Assembly: GCA_021234535.1 (NCBI GenBank)
Contig: CM037830.1
Coordinates: 6,670,170-6,734,169, forward strand
Direction: 5' to 3'
DNA length: 64,000 bases
From: Stichopus chloronotus
Lineage: Eukaryota > Echinodermata > Holothuroidea > Aspidochirotida > Stichopodidae
The notes beneath the pieces are model-generated. The model was not told the DNA's origin, searched no databases, and saw only the letters and a list, made by a program, of their open reading frames with translations. Positions within the stretch are counted from its first letter, which is position 1, and every line of letters starts with the position of its first letter. Below are positions 26,686-38,851 of the stretch, in pieces. The position numbers and the translations under genes are program-made.

Positions 26686-28183
26686 ATGAAGAGCACCAGC
26701 TTTTTGATCGCTCTTTGCTGGATCACAATGTGCGACTCCATAACGCCCAAGGAGACGGAATACTTTGGCAGCACCGGTATGCCAGAATCGAACACCGGTA
26801 CCGTCGGATACGTAACTGTGTCCAGCAACGGTAACCGATGGCGGTTCGAAAGCAACGGTGTACCCGATCACGACGCCGGTAATTATCCGGGAACAAACCC
26901 AAATACTATCGTCGCCACATCAAACGTGTACAACCTACCGAAAGAACCGACCATCGCGAGCAGCCCGTCGTGCCTCCCCAATGGCCCGATAGCGATGGCT
27001 GTTAATGGCGTCATCATCTTCAATCCATGGGACGCCGACGGTGACAACGCTGTGGAGGGGGACGGGGCTGAAATCTTTGATCAATGTGACGGGCATCGAA
27101 ACAATCAAGGAATCTACCATTACCACAAAATGCCCTCCAGTTGTTTGTTTGATGTAAGGATATAATGTCTGCTGTCACTTGATATGCTCGTCGTAATCAT
27201 TATGTCGACTTTTACCAAATAGGTAAAATAAGTCGACTTTTTAAAATAGTACGACAATAAGTAAGGAAGCAAGCAAGATATTAAGCCTTATCAAGGCACA
27301 CTGTATTTAAAACAGGCAGAATTTGTGCCGACGATGATGCAAAATAATGTATTTACTCATTAAAAACACTGACAGTAAACTCCGAAATCCGATTCTTTGT
27401 AGCCTATGTCTGTTCTATCGCACCGTGTGATTTCTCCTAGAATTCCAAACGGTCGACATACCTTGCCGGGGTTTTTCTCCAGTGTTGTTTTAGAATCTGA
27501 GGTTGCTTTTATCCGAAATGTCGATAATATTTCAAGCACAGTATCCATTCCTCAGACCTCAAAATGATAAACAGACGTAAATATGGTTACAAAATTATTG
27601 ACGCTGAATCTTGGAAAACTTTCATTAATCTTCTTCCACGTTGCCTTTATTTTCTGTTTTCATTTACTCATATTGTTTCACTAAATGAGCCTTTAACTTA
27701 CGTACCACATCTTGCTCCAACATTCGTTTGCACCGATTGTGAAATCATTCTAATAGAAGTTATCATTTATTGGAAATGTCATTCAAATATCACCGAAGTA
27801 AGTTTTGTTCGGCGTTACTTTCTACGATCCCTAATAGCCCCTCAGACCCCTTAATTCTCGCTTTCTACAGTTTTTTTTTTCTAACGTCTATTTTGTTTTT
27901 CCAGATCGTCGAAGGAGAGCCGTCTCCGTTGATTGGAATCGCTTTCGACGGGTTCGCCATTTACGGACCCAATGACGAAAACGGAACACGGTTGACCTCG
28001 GATGACCTAGATCAGTGTCATGGACGGATCAATTCAGACGGAGTATACCAGTACCACACTACATTTGACTTCCCATACATATTAGGCTGTTACAAAGGGA
28101 CTCCTGTGACTCGTGGTGGAGGAAATTGTTTCTTTGCCTCCGACGCTGATGCCGAGGGTAACATTAACTCTGACCAATGGTAA
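26686..28183 (+). CDS. YHYH-domain protein, gene C (two exons)
   Basis: Exon 1 is 26686-27153 (156 residues) and exon 2 is 27905-28183 (92 residues plus TAA), 248 residues. The 751-bp intron is in phase 0 (GAT|gtaagg to tttttccag|ATC), the same position as in genes A and B. Signal peptide MKSTSFLIALCWITMCDS. YHYH is at 144-147 and YQYH at 204-207. The blocks IAMAVNGVIIFNPW, CDGH, SSCLFD, EGEPSPLIGIAFDGFAIYGP, DQCHGR and DFPYILGC are intact. An acceptor-like tttccacag ends at 26670, so a 5'-UTR intron is possible. Gene C is closest to gene B in exon 1 wording (SNGVPDHD, VNGV.IFNPW). The in-frame stop after FASDADAEGN is followed by a coding-looking basic tail in other frames (28184-28590), so the true C-terminus is uncertain. 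Confidence 0.85.
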
Positions 28184-28590
28184 CGGCGACCCCCCTCCTG
28201 GTGGTGGTACCAACCTACCTGGTCAGGGTCGTCCGCCTCCATATCGAAGAGCTGGATCACGTGGCGGCAGAGTCGATGGTGTTCCCGACGGCAGAAAGGT
28301 TGGACAATTCGATCATCGAACGGATGGTAAATATCGAACAGAACAGGGTGACATGGTACCCAAAGGGAAAGGGGATCCCTAGAATGATTGAAGTTGGACG
28401 TGGCCGTCCAAGATCGAAAGGTCATAGCCGTCGTCACGGTAGTAGACGGCATCGAAGAAGTCCCGAGATGGACGAGGAAGAAAATTTCGAAAAGAGAGGT
28501 TTACCTATGTTACCGTCTAATCTATTTCAGCGAAGACTCCCAACTGGTTATAAAGAATGGCTCAGTGACATCGTCTTCCATCGTATTTAA
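28184..28590 (+). pseudogene. Frame-disrupted Gly/Pro/Arg-rich tail after YHYH gene C
   Basis: Directly after the gene C stop, a second frame reads a Gly/Pro-rich stretch (NGNGDPPPGGGTNLPGQ) then Arg/Gly-rich sequence to a stop at 28382. The third frame continues with Arg/Ser/His-rich (SRRHGSRRHRRSP), acidic (MDEEENFEK) and mixed sequence to TAA at 28590. Codons in these stretches favour GGT, CCT and CGT as in a real coding region. Two single-base insertions (before 28181, and near the GGGG at 28373) would join everything to exon 2. Either gene C once had a roughly 130-residue basic tail now lost, or the assembly has two indels. An ATTAAA near 28720 could end the transcript. Confidence 0.45.
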
Positions 28591-30632
28591 CTTTAACGCC
28601 AACCAATTTTTGAGAAGAATGAGGTTGACCTGATAATGTGTAATTCTGCCTCTAACGACTAACCTGTTATTGCATTACCCTTACTCACATGTAGACAGTT
28701 CAGTTGAATGTATATGTTATTAAAGAGCTTTCCACGCTTTTAATTTCTTCCTTAAGTATTTCTCAGGAAAAAATCATTAAAACAGATAAAATTCTGTAAT
28801 TTATTTATATTTTTCCTTTTCCCTGTGGATTGTACTTTTGCTGGGTGCGGTGGTGAGGGGATAATGAAAACTTATATAATACAAACTTGTCTCTCTAAAG
28901 CAGGAATTCATTACGACACGTCAGATAGCTCAACTATGAAAAACAAGCAACACTCACAGTAAAATTATTTCAAAATTAGTTAAATAAATATAACACATTT
29001 ATACATAATGCACGAAGTGTGCATAACACGTGTACAGCTGAATACTTCCTCTTCGCTTGCGTTTGAAAAAAAAAAAAACGTTTGATTGAAATAAATACAT
29101 AATGAACTAAAATTTATAAATTGCGCAACGGTGAGCCACAGTTAACATGAGCACATGTCCCAAGGGTGATTTCTTACTATATTTGACATTTGTTTCCATA
29201 TATGCGACATTAATAGTTTGATATTCTGACAGGATTAGCTGAACTCACAGGAACCATGCACTTGACATTATTGCAGTGTTAATTGTTCACGGATTTCATG
29301 CACTGCGAGGGTACATTGTTGTAAGGTCCCAATAATTAATTTCCCCAATAATTAATTTAATTGTTTAACTGTGACCATATGGCTTGAACAATTCACACCT
29401 GTGGAGGCCTGTATCCCGTTTTCCATTTTAAGTCAAATAAATCTTAGCATTTGTTTAGTCATGGAAGCTATGAGCACTATACGCGATTCAATAAACTCCG
29501 TGAAAACTACACTAACATTCCTGAACAAGAATAGTGCGACAACCAATTCAAACCATGTTCTATTTTGAGGATATAAAAAGAACTAATGATTTAAAACATT
29601 GAGACACTTGGCCTCATGACTCAAGTGAATACATTCATACAGGAAGTGGTTACATCACATGACATGACGTCAGTTATCCAAACTGACAAAGTTCATTTCC
29701 GGTGAGCACATGTGATGTGTTTCATGTTATATAATATACAATTCCTTATGAATATTTTGTTTTTCTCTAGCACGCTTTTTCTCATGCTAGTTAAAGGAAT
29801 ATTGCTGCATTAGTTTAAATATTACACCAGCAAATTCTTTCAACTAAAGTATTATAACTAGTTATGTTCTCGTCTGTCGGTTTCATCACTTCATTAAATG
29901 CCATAATGCTCGCATAGGGTAAAGGTGTTTACCACAGATCGGTGAAAACTTCCAGCTTTCTTGTTCGCATAGACGTGGGAAGAATCATCAACTCCTATTG
30001 CGCTATCGTATGTCAGGAGGGTGATCGTTCATCAGCCTATGAGTGAAATAGCCACGGTCAACTTTAGAGTAAAATCATGGGTGGATGAATAAAATAAAAA
30101 CGACGACCGATAATGCTTTGTCGTCCGCTATCTTACACAAAACAATGCTGGTATTTCGTTGCCCACAAACATGATGACACATTGTGAATCTTGCTTACCT
30201 TTTCTTTCCGTATTTCCGTCTCGGTTTGTCGAAATAATGTTACTATTCGAGTGAACTTTCAAAGTCTTATTACACATGCATGGTTTCTCTACACATACAT
30301 GGTCTCCCTACCCACATAATTTCAAGGAGAGGCGGAAATGTGCAAGGCACTTGGGATAACAGAGATAAGATCATAGAATAAACAGAATGTTTTTCTTGGT
30401 GGTGTTTACTATGTATTTTCGTGCGACCATAGAGGCCTACACACAAACGCCTTCGAATCAACATGTTGTAATTTTGTCACTGGGTGATTCGGCTCTCATA
30501 AATCATGGGCAAATTGGGAACAATACATCATGCGTTACCACTCTGCAGGTGAAGGACTTTCAACGGTCTTCAGAACACACAAAATATCCATGATATTTCA
30601 TGTGTTTTGGCTTATAAAAGTTTCAAAGGGGT
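28591..30632. other. Intergenic, no gene seen
   Basis: No exon or RNA gene is supported. An A12 run lies near 29067, and the local sequence is AT-rich. Confidence 0.4.
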
Positions 30633-30640
30633 CTAAAAAG

Positions 30641-31640
30641 CAGAGTCGAAGTGACTCGAGTCATTGTACTCGGATTCGAGTCGCCTTTTTTAATGACTCG
30701 ACTTGGGCTCGACTCACTAGACTAAATGACTCACCTTGGACTCGAGTCAGAACATCAATGACTTAACTTGGACTCGAGTCAGTGATTAGATTGAATTGAC
30801 TCGAATTTTTGGTATTTGACCCGAGTAAAAATTACAGCTTGCTATTTTCTTTTTCATTATTCATTGTTGGCAACTTCGGGGTAAGATAAGCTATGAACCT
30901 GATGCATTGTAAGCAATGCGCAGTGCGGAACCAAAAGAAAATTTTAAGTTGCCACGCATAGTAAGCAGATAAGGTCCAGTTAAACTTTCCGTACTATCCA
31001 TATTAGAAGTATTATCCGTGGTGATTGTAGCAGAGATTTATTACACAAGAGCTTGGTTTGTGCAAATGGTCTCTTGCATTTGATATTGATATCTGATGAC
31101 GTACAAATAATTCGAGAGAAAGAAGAAAGTGAAAGCCTAAACCATGACATTTACGTATGCTAAGAGAAGTTTGCTTCTGATTGTACAGCACTAGAGGTAT
31201 AGCATTTAATATGTCTGTTGTAAACAAATCACATCTTAGCAACTACTTACTTAACCCATCTCTAAACTAGGTCTTTACTGTGCTTAGATGGTTTAAACAT
31301 ACATACAGACGTTGCAACCAACATATAAGAATGTATTGGTACAATTTTTAATTTTTCTGGACCATATGTCCACAGAAATTTGAAATTTCACAGCTTAAAA
31401 TCTTTGCTTTAACATTTTGCCAATGGGTCACTGAAATACTTACTTTTTACTTGAAACTGACTTGATCAAAGACAACTACTGACTCGCAATGACTTGTCCA
31501 ATTATTTTTTACTTGACTCGGATGGATCACTGACTTGATTTGACTCGGCAACTAGTGCTGACTCGACTTGACTTGACTCTATCTGTAATGTGGACGACTC
31601 GAATTGTGACTCGAACTCAAGTTGACTCGTTACAACTCTG
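30641..31640. mobile_element. Non-autonomous hAT transposon, exactly 1,000 bp
   Basis: A perfect 8-bp target duplication CTAAAAAG flanks it (30633-30640 and 31641-31648). Termini are CAGAGTCGAA on the left and, reverse-complemented on the right, CAGAGTTGTA, matching the CAGRG-type ends and 8-bp duplications of hAT transposons. The outer 150 bp on each side are packed with GACTC/GAGTC words in opposite orientation, as in hAT subterminal binding sites. The interior has no transposase, so it must be mobilised in trans. Confidence 0.92.
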
Positions 31641-31648
31641 CTAAAAAG

Positions 31649-33239
31649 TTTATCAGGGCTATGTTTCCGCAAATGAAATAAAAACAGCCAAAACTGCAGC
31701 ACATTTCTGTATGTCTCTGCATCGGAGACATCTCACGAAACAGACCTAAGATGAGTTTGTGGGATAAGATAATTCTTCACTGCCATCCAGGTTTACGATT
31801 CCCCATCGCTCAGGGTCGGTGCAGTGTGGCATGGTGTCGTCGTAATAATGTGAGATTCTACACTGTCTACGACTTTTTCAGAACTGTCTATACGATTGCT
31901 GACTTTTGTCGGATCGTGAATAGTCTGAACGGTGTGACCCTGCTTTACGCATGCTTGTTATATGATTGTTGGTCAGGTTCCATGTCTAGCAGAGTCGTCA
32001 TGTGACTGCATATCACTTTCTCATTGGCCAAATTACAAAGGACTGTTTGTCGGGTCACAGGAGAGGAAGCTATCATTTAACATGTTCAATCGGGCCGACG
32101 ACTCACGATCCGACGAAAATCGTTCACGATGATGTCCGACGGACGTCGAGTCTGGTCGGGTCTGGTCGGGTCTGGTCGGGTCTGGTCGGGTCTGGTCGGG
32201 TCTGGTCGGGTCGTGGGTAGTCGGTGTGAACCGGACTTAAGAGGCAACGGATCGGTCCAATGAGTCGAGGCTACAGAATTCGTTTCGTCACATCGGTCGT
32301 TAGTATTCCACATTTACTCCTCTAAATGGTGGGCCTCTCAATAAACAGTTAACTTGTACACTCAGGCAACGTAGGTGCAATACTTAAACTATCCAGTGCA
32401 TGCGGTGCAACGCTAAACTCAACCGCTCAGGTGATTTATGAGATGACACGTTGTCTTTAATGTGACTCTTTACATTTGATGTATGAACTTTCACATTTAG
32501 GTTCCACAAGACAGAAGTCATTATATGTTTAAAAACATCTTTCATAAAGTTGGACAAGAGTCTTCACTCAAAATTCAATGGAAACAACAAAAGGTAAATT
32601 TACGGAGTGACATATCTCGTTAGCTGCAAAACCGAGTTGATTTTATTCTTAAGAAAAATACAGTAACAGGAGATTGAAATTTGTTCCCAGCATATTGTTC
32701 GATAGCAAGCAAGACATTAATCTTATCCTGAACGCTCCATGTCAATTTCTTCCTGAATTGTTTGCCAGATAGTTTATGATTGAGAACCGATTTTTCAGTT
32801 AATCTGACCTCTTATTTGACCTTTACTGCTGAGTCGGTGGAACCTTTAACTTTCAGGTAGGGTACGACCCAGAAAGTTGGAAAAAATCAACTCAGGCACT
32901 CAGGGAAGATTTGACAAAAGATGCTCTATACGTAACCAAGTAACATTTAACCATGTGACGTTTGATCTCAGCAACCATAGCGACTGGCAACTGTATGAGG
33001 AACAACTTGCATGGTACATCATCTTTATCTGTTGCCAACGGTCGTGTATTTGCATCAGCTCTGACTGCATTCGTAATACCAGGTTTGTAGGCCTACGTTA
33101 AACGGACGTACATGCAAACACCTGCGGGGAAGGTTACTTCATGTGTGATGCGATAATAGATCAAAATCAGTCTTTTTCACATTTAGAGTCAGATCAGCAC
33201 AGTATGTTGTAACAACTGAATGATATATTCTTTACTGAG
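31649..33239. other. Intergenic, no gene seen
   Basis: Open frames here are short and lack domains. A 10-bp minisatellite lies at 32151-32210. Confidence 0.35.
32151..32210. repeat. Perfect 10-bp minisatellite, six copies of TCTGGTCGGG
   Basis: Six identical consecutive 10-bp units, then a partial tcgtggg. It shares the GGTCGG core with the degenerate 10-bp array at 1198-1257. Confidence 0.95.
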
Positions 33240-33360
33240 AGGTGAAAAATTGGTTTAATGGCTATCCTTTCTGATCTACATCAATTTGCAATAATGTTAA
33301 TGATACTGTCTCTGACTCTAAACCCATCAATTGTTATGTTCCCCAAGGGTCTCTTCTCAT

Positions 33361-33378
33361 CCCCCCCCCCCCCCCCCC
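33361..33378. repeat. Poly(dC) tract, 18 bp, inside the LINE RT
   Basis: The run begins right after the VPQGS(I/L)L codons and replaces codons normally encoding GPLLF. It therefore shows expansion of a homopolymer inside a formerly coding sequence. Confidence 0.9.
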
Positions 33379-33655
33379 GCTTTGTGTGATATATGCCAAT
33401 GACTTGCACAAGGCATGGACTACACTTCCCATTATTTCATATGCCGAACACACCAACATGTTCCCCTCTCGCCGGGATGCTAATGTGCTGTTACGAACAG
33501 TACGACAGGAATCTGACAGTGCGTACAACTGATTTTGTGCTAACTAGTTAATCCCTCAACGTATAAAGAAAAAAAAACCTCTATATGTTCAGATCCCCAT
33601 CTAAACCTCTTCGTATTGATGTTCATGATATTAAACTTTGTGCTGTAAGAATTAA

Positions 33656-34322
33656 AGTGATTGCGTGCGTAGGCAAAAAGTAACAACAGTTGAAATTTCA
33701 TCTCCAAAAGTTTGGTACGGCGTTTTATTACACGATTCAGACAATCTGGGAAAATAAATAGGTTTCAGTTGATTAATTTTGCCATATGATTTTAAATTCT
33801 TGTAACATAACGACAAAGAGTGTATAATACGATAATGTAGTGGTTGACAGTCTTCATTCACATCAACGGTGTGCTTCTTTGAGCAAGCCAATGCATGAAA
33901 GTATACTAATATTGAATATTCAGTTAACAATGCAGGATCACTGACGCAGCGGGCAAGGTTGTGTTCAGTCCGTAGGTTATTTGTAAATACAGTGTTTCCT
34001 TTCACCAAATACTACAATTCCCGATCCTACCAAGGAGCGACGACTTGAGTAGTATGTTTTTGATACACTAGTGAGACCTGTACTGTTGCATATTCATTAT
34101 GTAGGCGCTTATAGTAAGAACCGTTAATTTTCAAATATGATTTCTGTTTTTTACTGTTTTTATGCCAATCCCGTTGCTTTTCGAAGTAGTTATACTGTCA
34201 TTTTCCTTCATTGAAAGACATAGTCCGTTCATGTACAACCTCGCGTGTACATTTAAAATAAAGAAAAAGTTAGGATCAAACATAATCTTATCTTTTTGGT
34301 TTTTCAGTACACCGCAATCACT
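33656..34322. mobile_element. Nested MITE with TTAA duplication (family D)
   Basis: 667 bp flanked by TTAA (33652-33655, 34323-34326) with a perfect 10-bp terminal inverted repeat, AGTGATTGCG. It splits the LINE: removing the element and one TTAA rejoins ...CAVRI to KSSNSTKFLG in frame, proving insertion into a LINE still open at that point. No coding capacity. Confidence 0.9.
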
Positions 34323-35159
34323 TTAAATCATCAAATTCTACTAAGTTTCTAGGGTTCAATATTGACCAGGATCTTTCATGGAAAGTTCATATTAATTTTA
34401 TCAGTAAGAAAGTTTCCAGGGTGTGTGTGTGTCTGTGGGGGTTCATATATTTAGTTGTCTTCGTACCATTTTGAGTAAAAACATCTTGAAAGTCCTCTAG
34501 TAACAATATTTTTTATTTTCCCTAAACTTTGGTATTGCAGTATTGTATGGGGATGTACGCATGCCTCAAGTATTCAGCCAGTTTGTTTTCTTCAGAAAAG
34601 ATTATAGACTTGCTTTACTTTGAACCAACATTACCTCGGTCATACAAACCCACTTTTTGCTAATTTGCAAGAAGATATTAAATGTGCAAGGCTTGAATAG
34701 GTATCACATCTGTATTTTGCCGATAAATGTCAGAAAGATAGTGTCATACCGATATTTTTTGCTCTACGTTCTGCTTCACCGTTATCCCAGTTTAAGTTCT
34801 AATACTATCTCTACCCCATTTTTCAGAATGAAATCATCTCAACAAACTGTGAAATATTTTGTTGATAAAGTTTGGAATTCCCTATATTTTTTTATATCTT
34901 TTTTTTTTTACATAACTATAAGCAGAAGCGAAGCTTATTCAATTGATTCAAGAAAGCAAATTAAAGTTATCTTATTTCCAATTAGCAATGATTCATTTAT
35001 TCTGTCTTCCCTTGCTTTTGTGCTTAAATGTAACGTATAATCCTGCTTATGTCATCTACTGTAAAGGAATGTCATGTCCGCAAGCTACAGCAAGTTTCCG
35101 TATGGACACTTCTCCGCCTCTCTTCGTATCTTGTACCTATTTTCTGTTTTAAAAGACTG

Positions 35160-38100
35160 TAATAAATGTTAATACAAACAACCATTGAGGCCGGGGTAGC
35201 CTATAATCAGTGTCGTGACAGACTGAAAGCATGATATAGATACTTGCAGTTCCAGAGAATATGGAAGGGAGACTTTGAGTTCGTGAAGCGGTGAAATATC
35301 CAGTAATATCCAATTTTATTATCAGATTTAATGAAACGCTCAGCGTTTTAGAACGTTAACACGACAGTATGAATCAAACACGGACCCCACGTGATTTCGA
35401 CCGACCACCCATGTACAATTTGCGCTAGGACGCCCCCACTTTCTCGAAGTTTCACGTATCGTTTTCGTAATTATCTTTATTAAGCATTATCTTTATAAAA
35501 CATTTACAACCATTGCAGGAGCAAATGCGTTAATGAATGCCCACGGTTGTCTACGTTATGTCTTTGTTATTTGTGAAATTCAAGTGAGTAGCCTATTCAA
35601 CACAAATGGAAACTTAAACTGGGCCCTTTTTCTTTGAGCTAAACCGGCTGCCAAAGAAGTTCATTGATTCTTAAACTATAATACTGATGCTTCTTTTACG
35701 CAACTTGACATTGTAAAGGAATACAAAGGATGTTCAATTAGTTGGTTTGTTATAACATCACAGACAAACAATGATATGCTCCAGTGTAAAATAGAAATTT
35801 GTTTTAAAATCCCAAACTTCCAAAGAGAGCTTGCTCTTACCCTAATTTTATAAGTACTGTATTAATTTTTTATCTCTTTGAATCTCTTGAATGCATCCAC
35901 ACCAAATATATTCCTTTGACGTAGAATAAGTAAGAGCACAAGATGTACAGTCTCCTACATAGAGGAGAGACCGACCACACATTTAGCCACACCAAATAGA
36001 CGTTCATCGCATGCATGAAAATCAAATGTATGACTAAAACGGGGGGGGGGGGGGGGGCTGAAGTGTTTGAGTGCTTTGATTACAAACATCTCTTTCTTTT
36101 AAATCTCTTCACCAAGGTTTTTCTTTTAAATTGAGCTTCCCTGAGAGTGTTACCTCAATTCTGTGAAGACACCATGTTTTTAATGTGCGTAACATATAGA
36201 ATCGTTCACATCATATTTGGTCGGGTTAAGTAAAACAGTATCATGTGGGTTATTCAAAAGTATTTGTGGACCCTAGTAACGCCATGTAAGGAAATGTTTG
36301 AAACAGATTTAAGCAGTTTAATTTCCTTAAATTAATTTTCTTCCTGTCTGGGGCGGTAATAAGCTGAATGTTACTAAACAAAAGTTGTGAAATTACATAT
36401 TCTCTGTATACAGTGCGCCAGTCATGCATGTAGAGTAAAAGGGGGTGGGGGGTATTTCTTATTTAAATGGACTCGTCGTATTTGTGTTAATGTGAGCGGC
36501 ACCGAGTTGCTCGTTTTAAAATTAAATTAGCACTTATCTAGTAGAGCGGAAGTGTTCTTCCTAGCCTCATGTCGATAGGTGAAGTAGTCATAACTCCTTG
36601 TGATGATTATATGCTCACCTTGTGGTGTGTTATTGATTAAGATTTGTGGTATAACAACCAGGTTAAGTCAATTAGATATTTAACGTTATGGTTAGATATT
36701 TATCGCTGGTAACTGAACAGGTAAAGGTTAATGAAAACACTACGAACAGCGTTACAAATTGGATGACATCCCGATGCAGAGGTGCCAATCCAACATAGCA
36801 GGTTGAGGTAATAAAAACCATTACAGATGTCGCGCGTACATCGTGAATATGGGTTGAGGGGATAAAAAACAACATATCCCCACATAATACTGATTTCAGA
36901 TTACTTTAATAGGCCTACCAATGTTTACGCATCACAATACTTGCATTCTATTTGGATGTATTTATAGCCTACTATTCGAACCTTTGTCAGCCTATGTCCG
37001 ATTATGTATACCCTGATGTTGCTGCTGTGCCCGGCTAGCACTTTCTTTGCAACTAAGACCCCTTAAAATAAGCAAAATTTAGGGGACACCCCTTTGTCCC
37101 TTACAGCTCATAACACGCGGTCGTGCCGTTATGAGGGGGATCATGCTGGTAGGTTTTGCACCATCCCCACCCTCCCCCCCCCCCACCAACTCACAAAAAC
37201 AAATCATGGTATAACGTAGAGCTTCCCATGACGCGTTAAGAGTGCTGTCATCATGGCACCTGTGATCACAGGAAGTAGCTTATTAATTCGCCATCTTAAC
37301 ATTTGACGAACGTATGCACACAGAGAACTTGTACACAGGTATACTCCACACGGCAAATGTATCGTGGTCGGTAGGGAATTTGCATTTCAAGCCACTGGTA
37401 TTTGCAGTTATTTGTGACATGACCGGAAATACAGGGCTGTTTTCCAAGGTTGCGATATGAATACTGAGAACGATTTGACGGCATCGCTACTTCGCCGCAT
37501 GATACGGATTTATTTCACCCTGATTTTTTTCTTGCAGATTGGCGTGTTATCTTCCTTGCCTGTCACTTGCAACAAGTCAGGGGTTTCCCCACAACCACGA
37601 TTCATGTGAGTATATTCACACACAGTGTGCATATACTAATTACCATTATGCATGATGCTTAGTCGTTGCCTGTTTAAATTTAAGACGTTCCTATGTTTAT
37701 TACTTTTTTTTTTGCAATCCTAGAGTTTTGATATCTGTGCTTGTAGCTATATATGTATTATGTGTAGTATATATACAGTAATATAATGAAGAATAAAATT
37801 AAAAAAGAACACAAATTCTCTTATTCCAAAAGTAAAAACATAGAGAAGTAAGTGATATGGGTGTTGAGCCTTAGGATTGTTTTCAGCTCCCGGTTGCCTT
37901 CTTTCTTGTGCTGTTTTGAATTCACTATAAAGTATGCCAAATTCAAGTTCCTAAATACTGTGACGCACAGCACCTGTCTTAGTTAAAGACTTACGAAACA
38001 ACTCAAGTTACTCCTCGTCCAACAAGCAGACTCTCCTCCATGAATTAATCAACCCAAACCACACCACAATACCTCGGAACACACTGAGCTCGAATTGGTT

Positions 38101-38180
38101 TTCAAGCTTTCCCCTCAAGACCCTTACGCCCGACAGATGAAGGTGTTGGAACTTGGACTATTATTGCCCCTTGCCTCGGG
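35160..38180. other. Intergenic, no gene seen apart from a candidate mini-exon
   Basis: G17 (36041-36057) and C11 (37174-37184) tracts are present. No domain-bearing exon was found. See the candidate exon at 37538. Confidence 0.35.
37538..37605 (+). CDS. Candidate isolated mini-exon (68 bp)
   Basis: A strong acceptor (tgatttttttcttgcag) ends at 37537 and a consensus donor (CAT|gtgagt) begins at 37606. The interval is open in phase 0 and includes VTCNKSG. No neighbouring exon was identified, so it may belong to an unseen transcript or be chance. Its length is not a multiple of three. Confidence 0.2.
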
Positions 38181-38589
38181 TGGACCATCTGTTGAACTGA
38201 ACAATGATGTAACTCAATATTATTGTAAAGTGCGCCCACGAGAATAGGCAGAAGAAAAGACTTACCTGCACGCACTCAGACACTTCAACCCAACAAGGCC
38301 AAGAACTAATCAACCAACAACCCTCAGATGTAAGTTTTTATGAACCACTGGACTGTAACCATACTATCAAGTTTCACAGAGTACTCTCGTTGTTGGTCAA
38401 CATTTTCACTGCTGAGGTAAGAGGGGAGGTAGCAAATCTAATACCATCTCCCCCAAACCTACCTTCCCATCTACCCATCTTCCCCAAACGTGGTAACTTC
38501 AACACCCTACCGAAAAATCCACAAGTTTAAAGCACTTGTCAGTAAAAGTCAACCCAATAATGACTGACCTAAAGATCTAAAAGATCGGA
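38181..38589. other. Possible 5' part of the Penelope-like element
   Basis: Contains proline- and threonine-codon-rich scraps that could be decayed Penelope sequence, but no motif is readable. Confidence 0.25.
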
Positions 38590-38851
38590 GATAGAAATCA
38601 CGCGTCCAAAACATATTCATGTCCCGGGTAGACCAATTGTTTCTGGTACAGGCACATTAACTGAATACATTTCCTCCTATGTGGACCAATTTTTACAACC
38701 TCTCCTCTCTACCATGATACTCAGCAAAATTCAAGATAGTTCCCATTTTCGCAACGAACTTTCATACTTTTCCAGCCATAGGCAAAACAGTCATTCTGAT
38801 CAGCATGGATGGTATATATATACAAATATCCCAAATCATGACGAAGGGGCC

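Larger units (their letters stand above)
33245..35150 (+). mobile_element. Degenerate Jockey/CR1-like LINE reverse transcriptase
   Basis: Recognisable RT motifs run in order: VNDTVSDSKPINCYVPQGS (33290-33350), then an 18-bp poly-C tract where the GPLLF block should be, then IYANDLHKA, then ISYAEHTNMF (about 33430-33465) where the catalytic ISYADDTNMF is expected. After a nested insertion (33656-34322) the frame resumes as STKFLGFNID..LSWKVHI and continues, with stops and shifts, through WGC.HASSIQ-like and RLLYFEPTL-like thumb/connection motifs to about 35150. The catalytic YADD has become YAEH, so the copy is dead. The 5' end is not identified. Confidence 0.8.

Noticed and set aside
31751..32220. 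Open frames before the 10-bp minisatellite
   Set aside because: No domain or signal; the second frame consists mostly of minisatellite translation.
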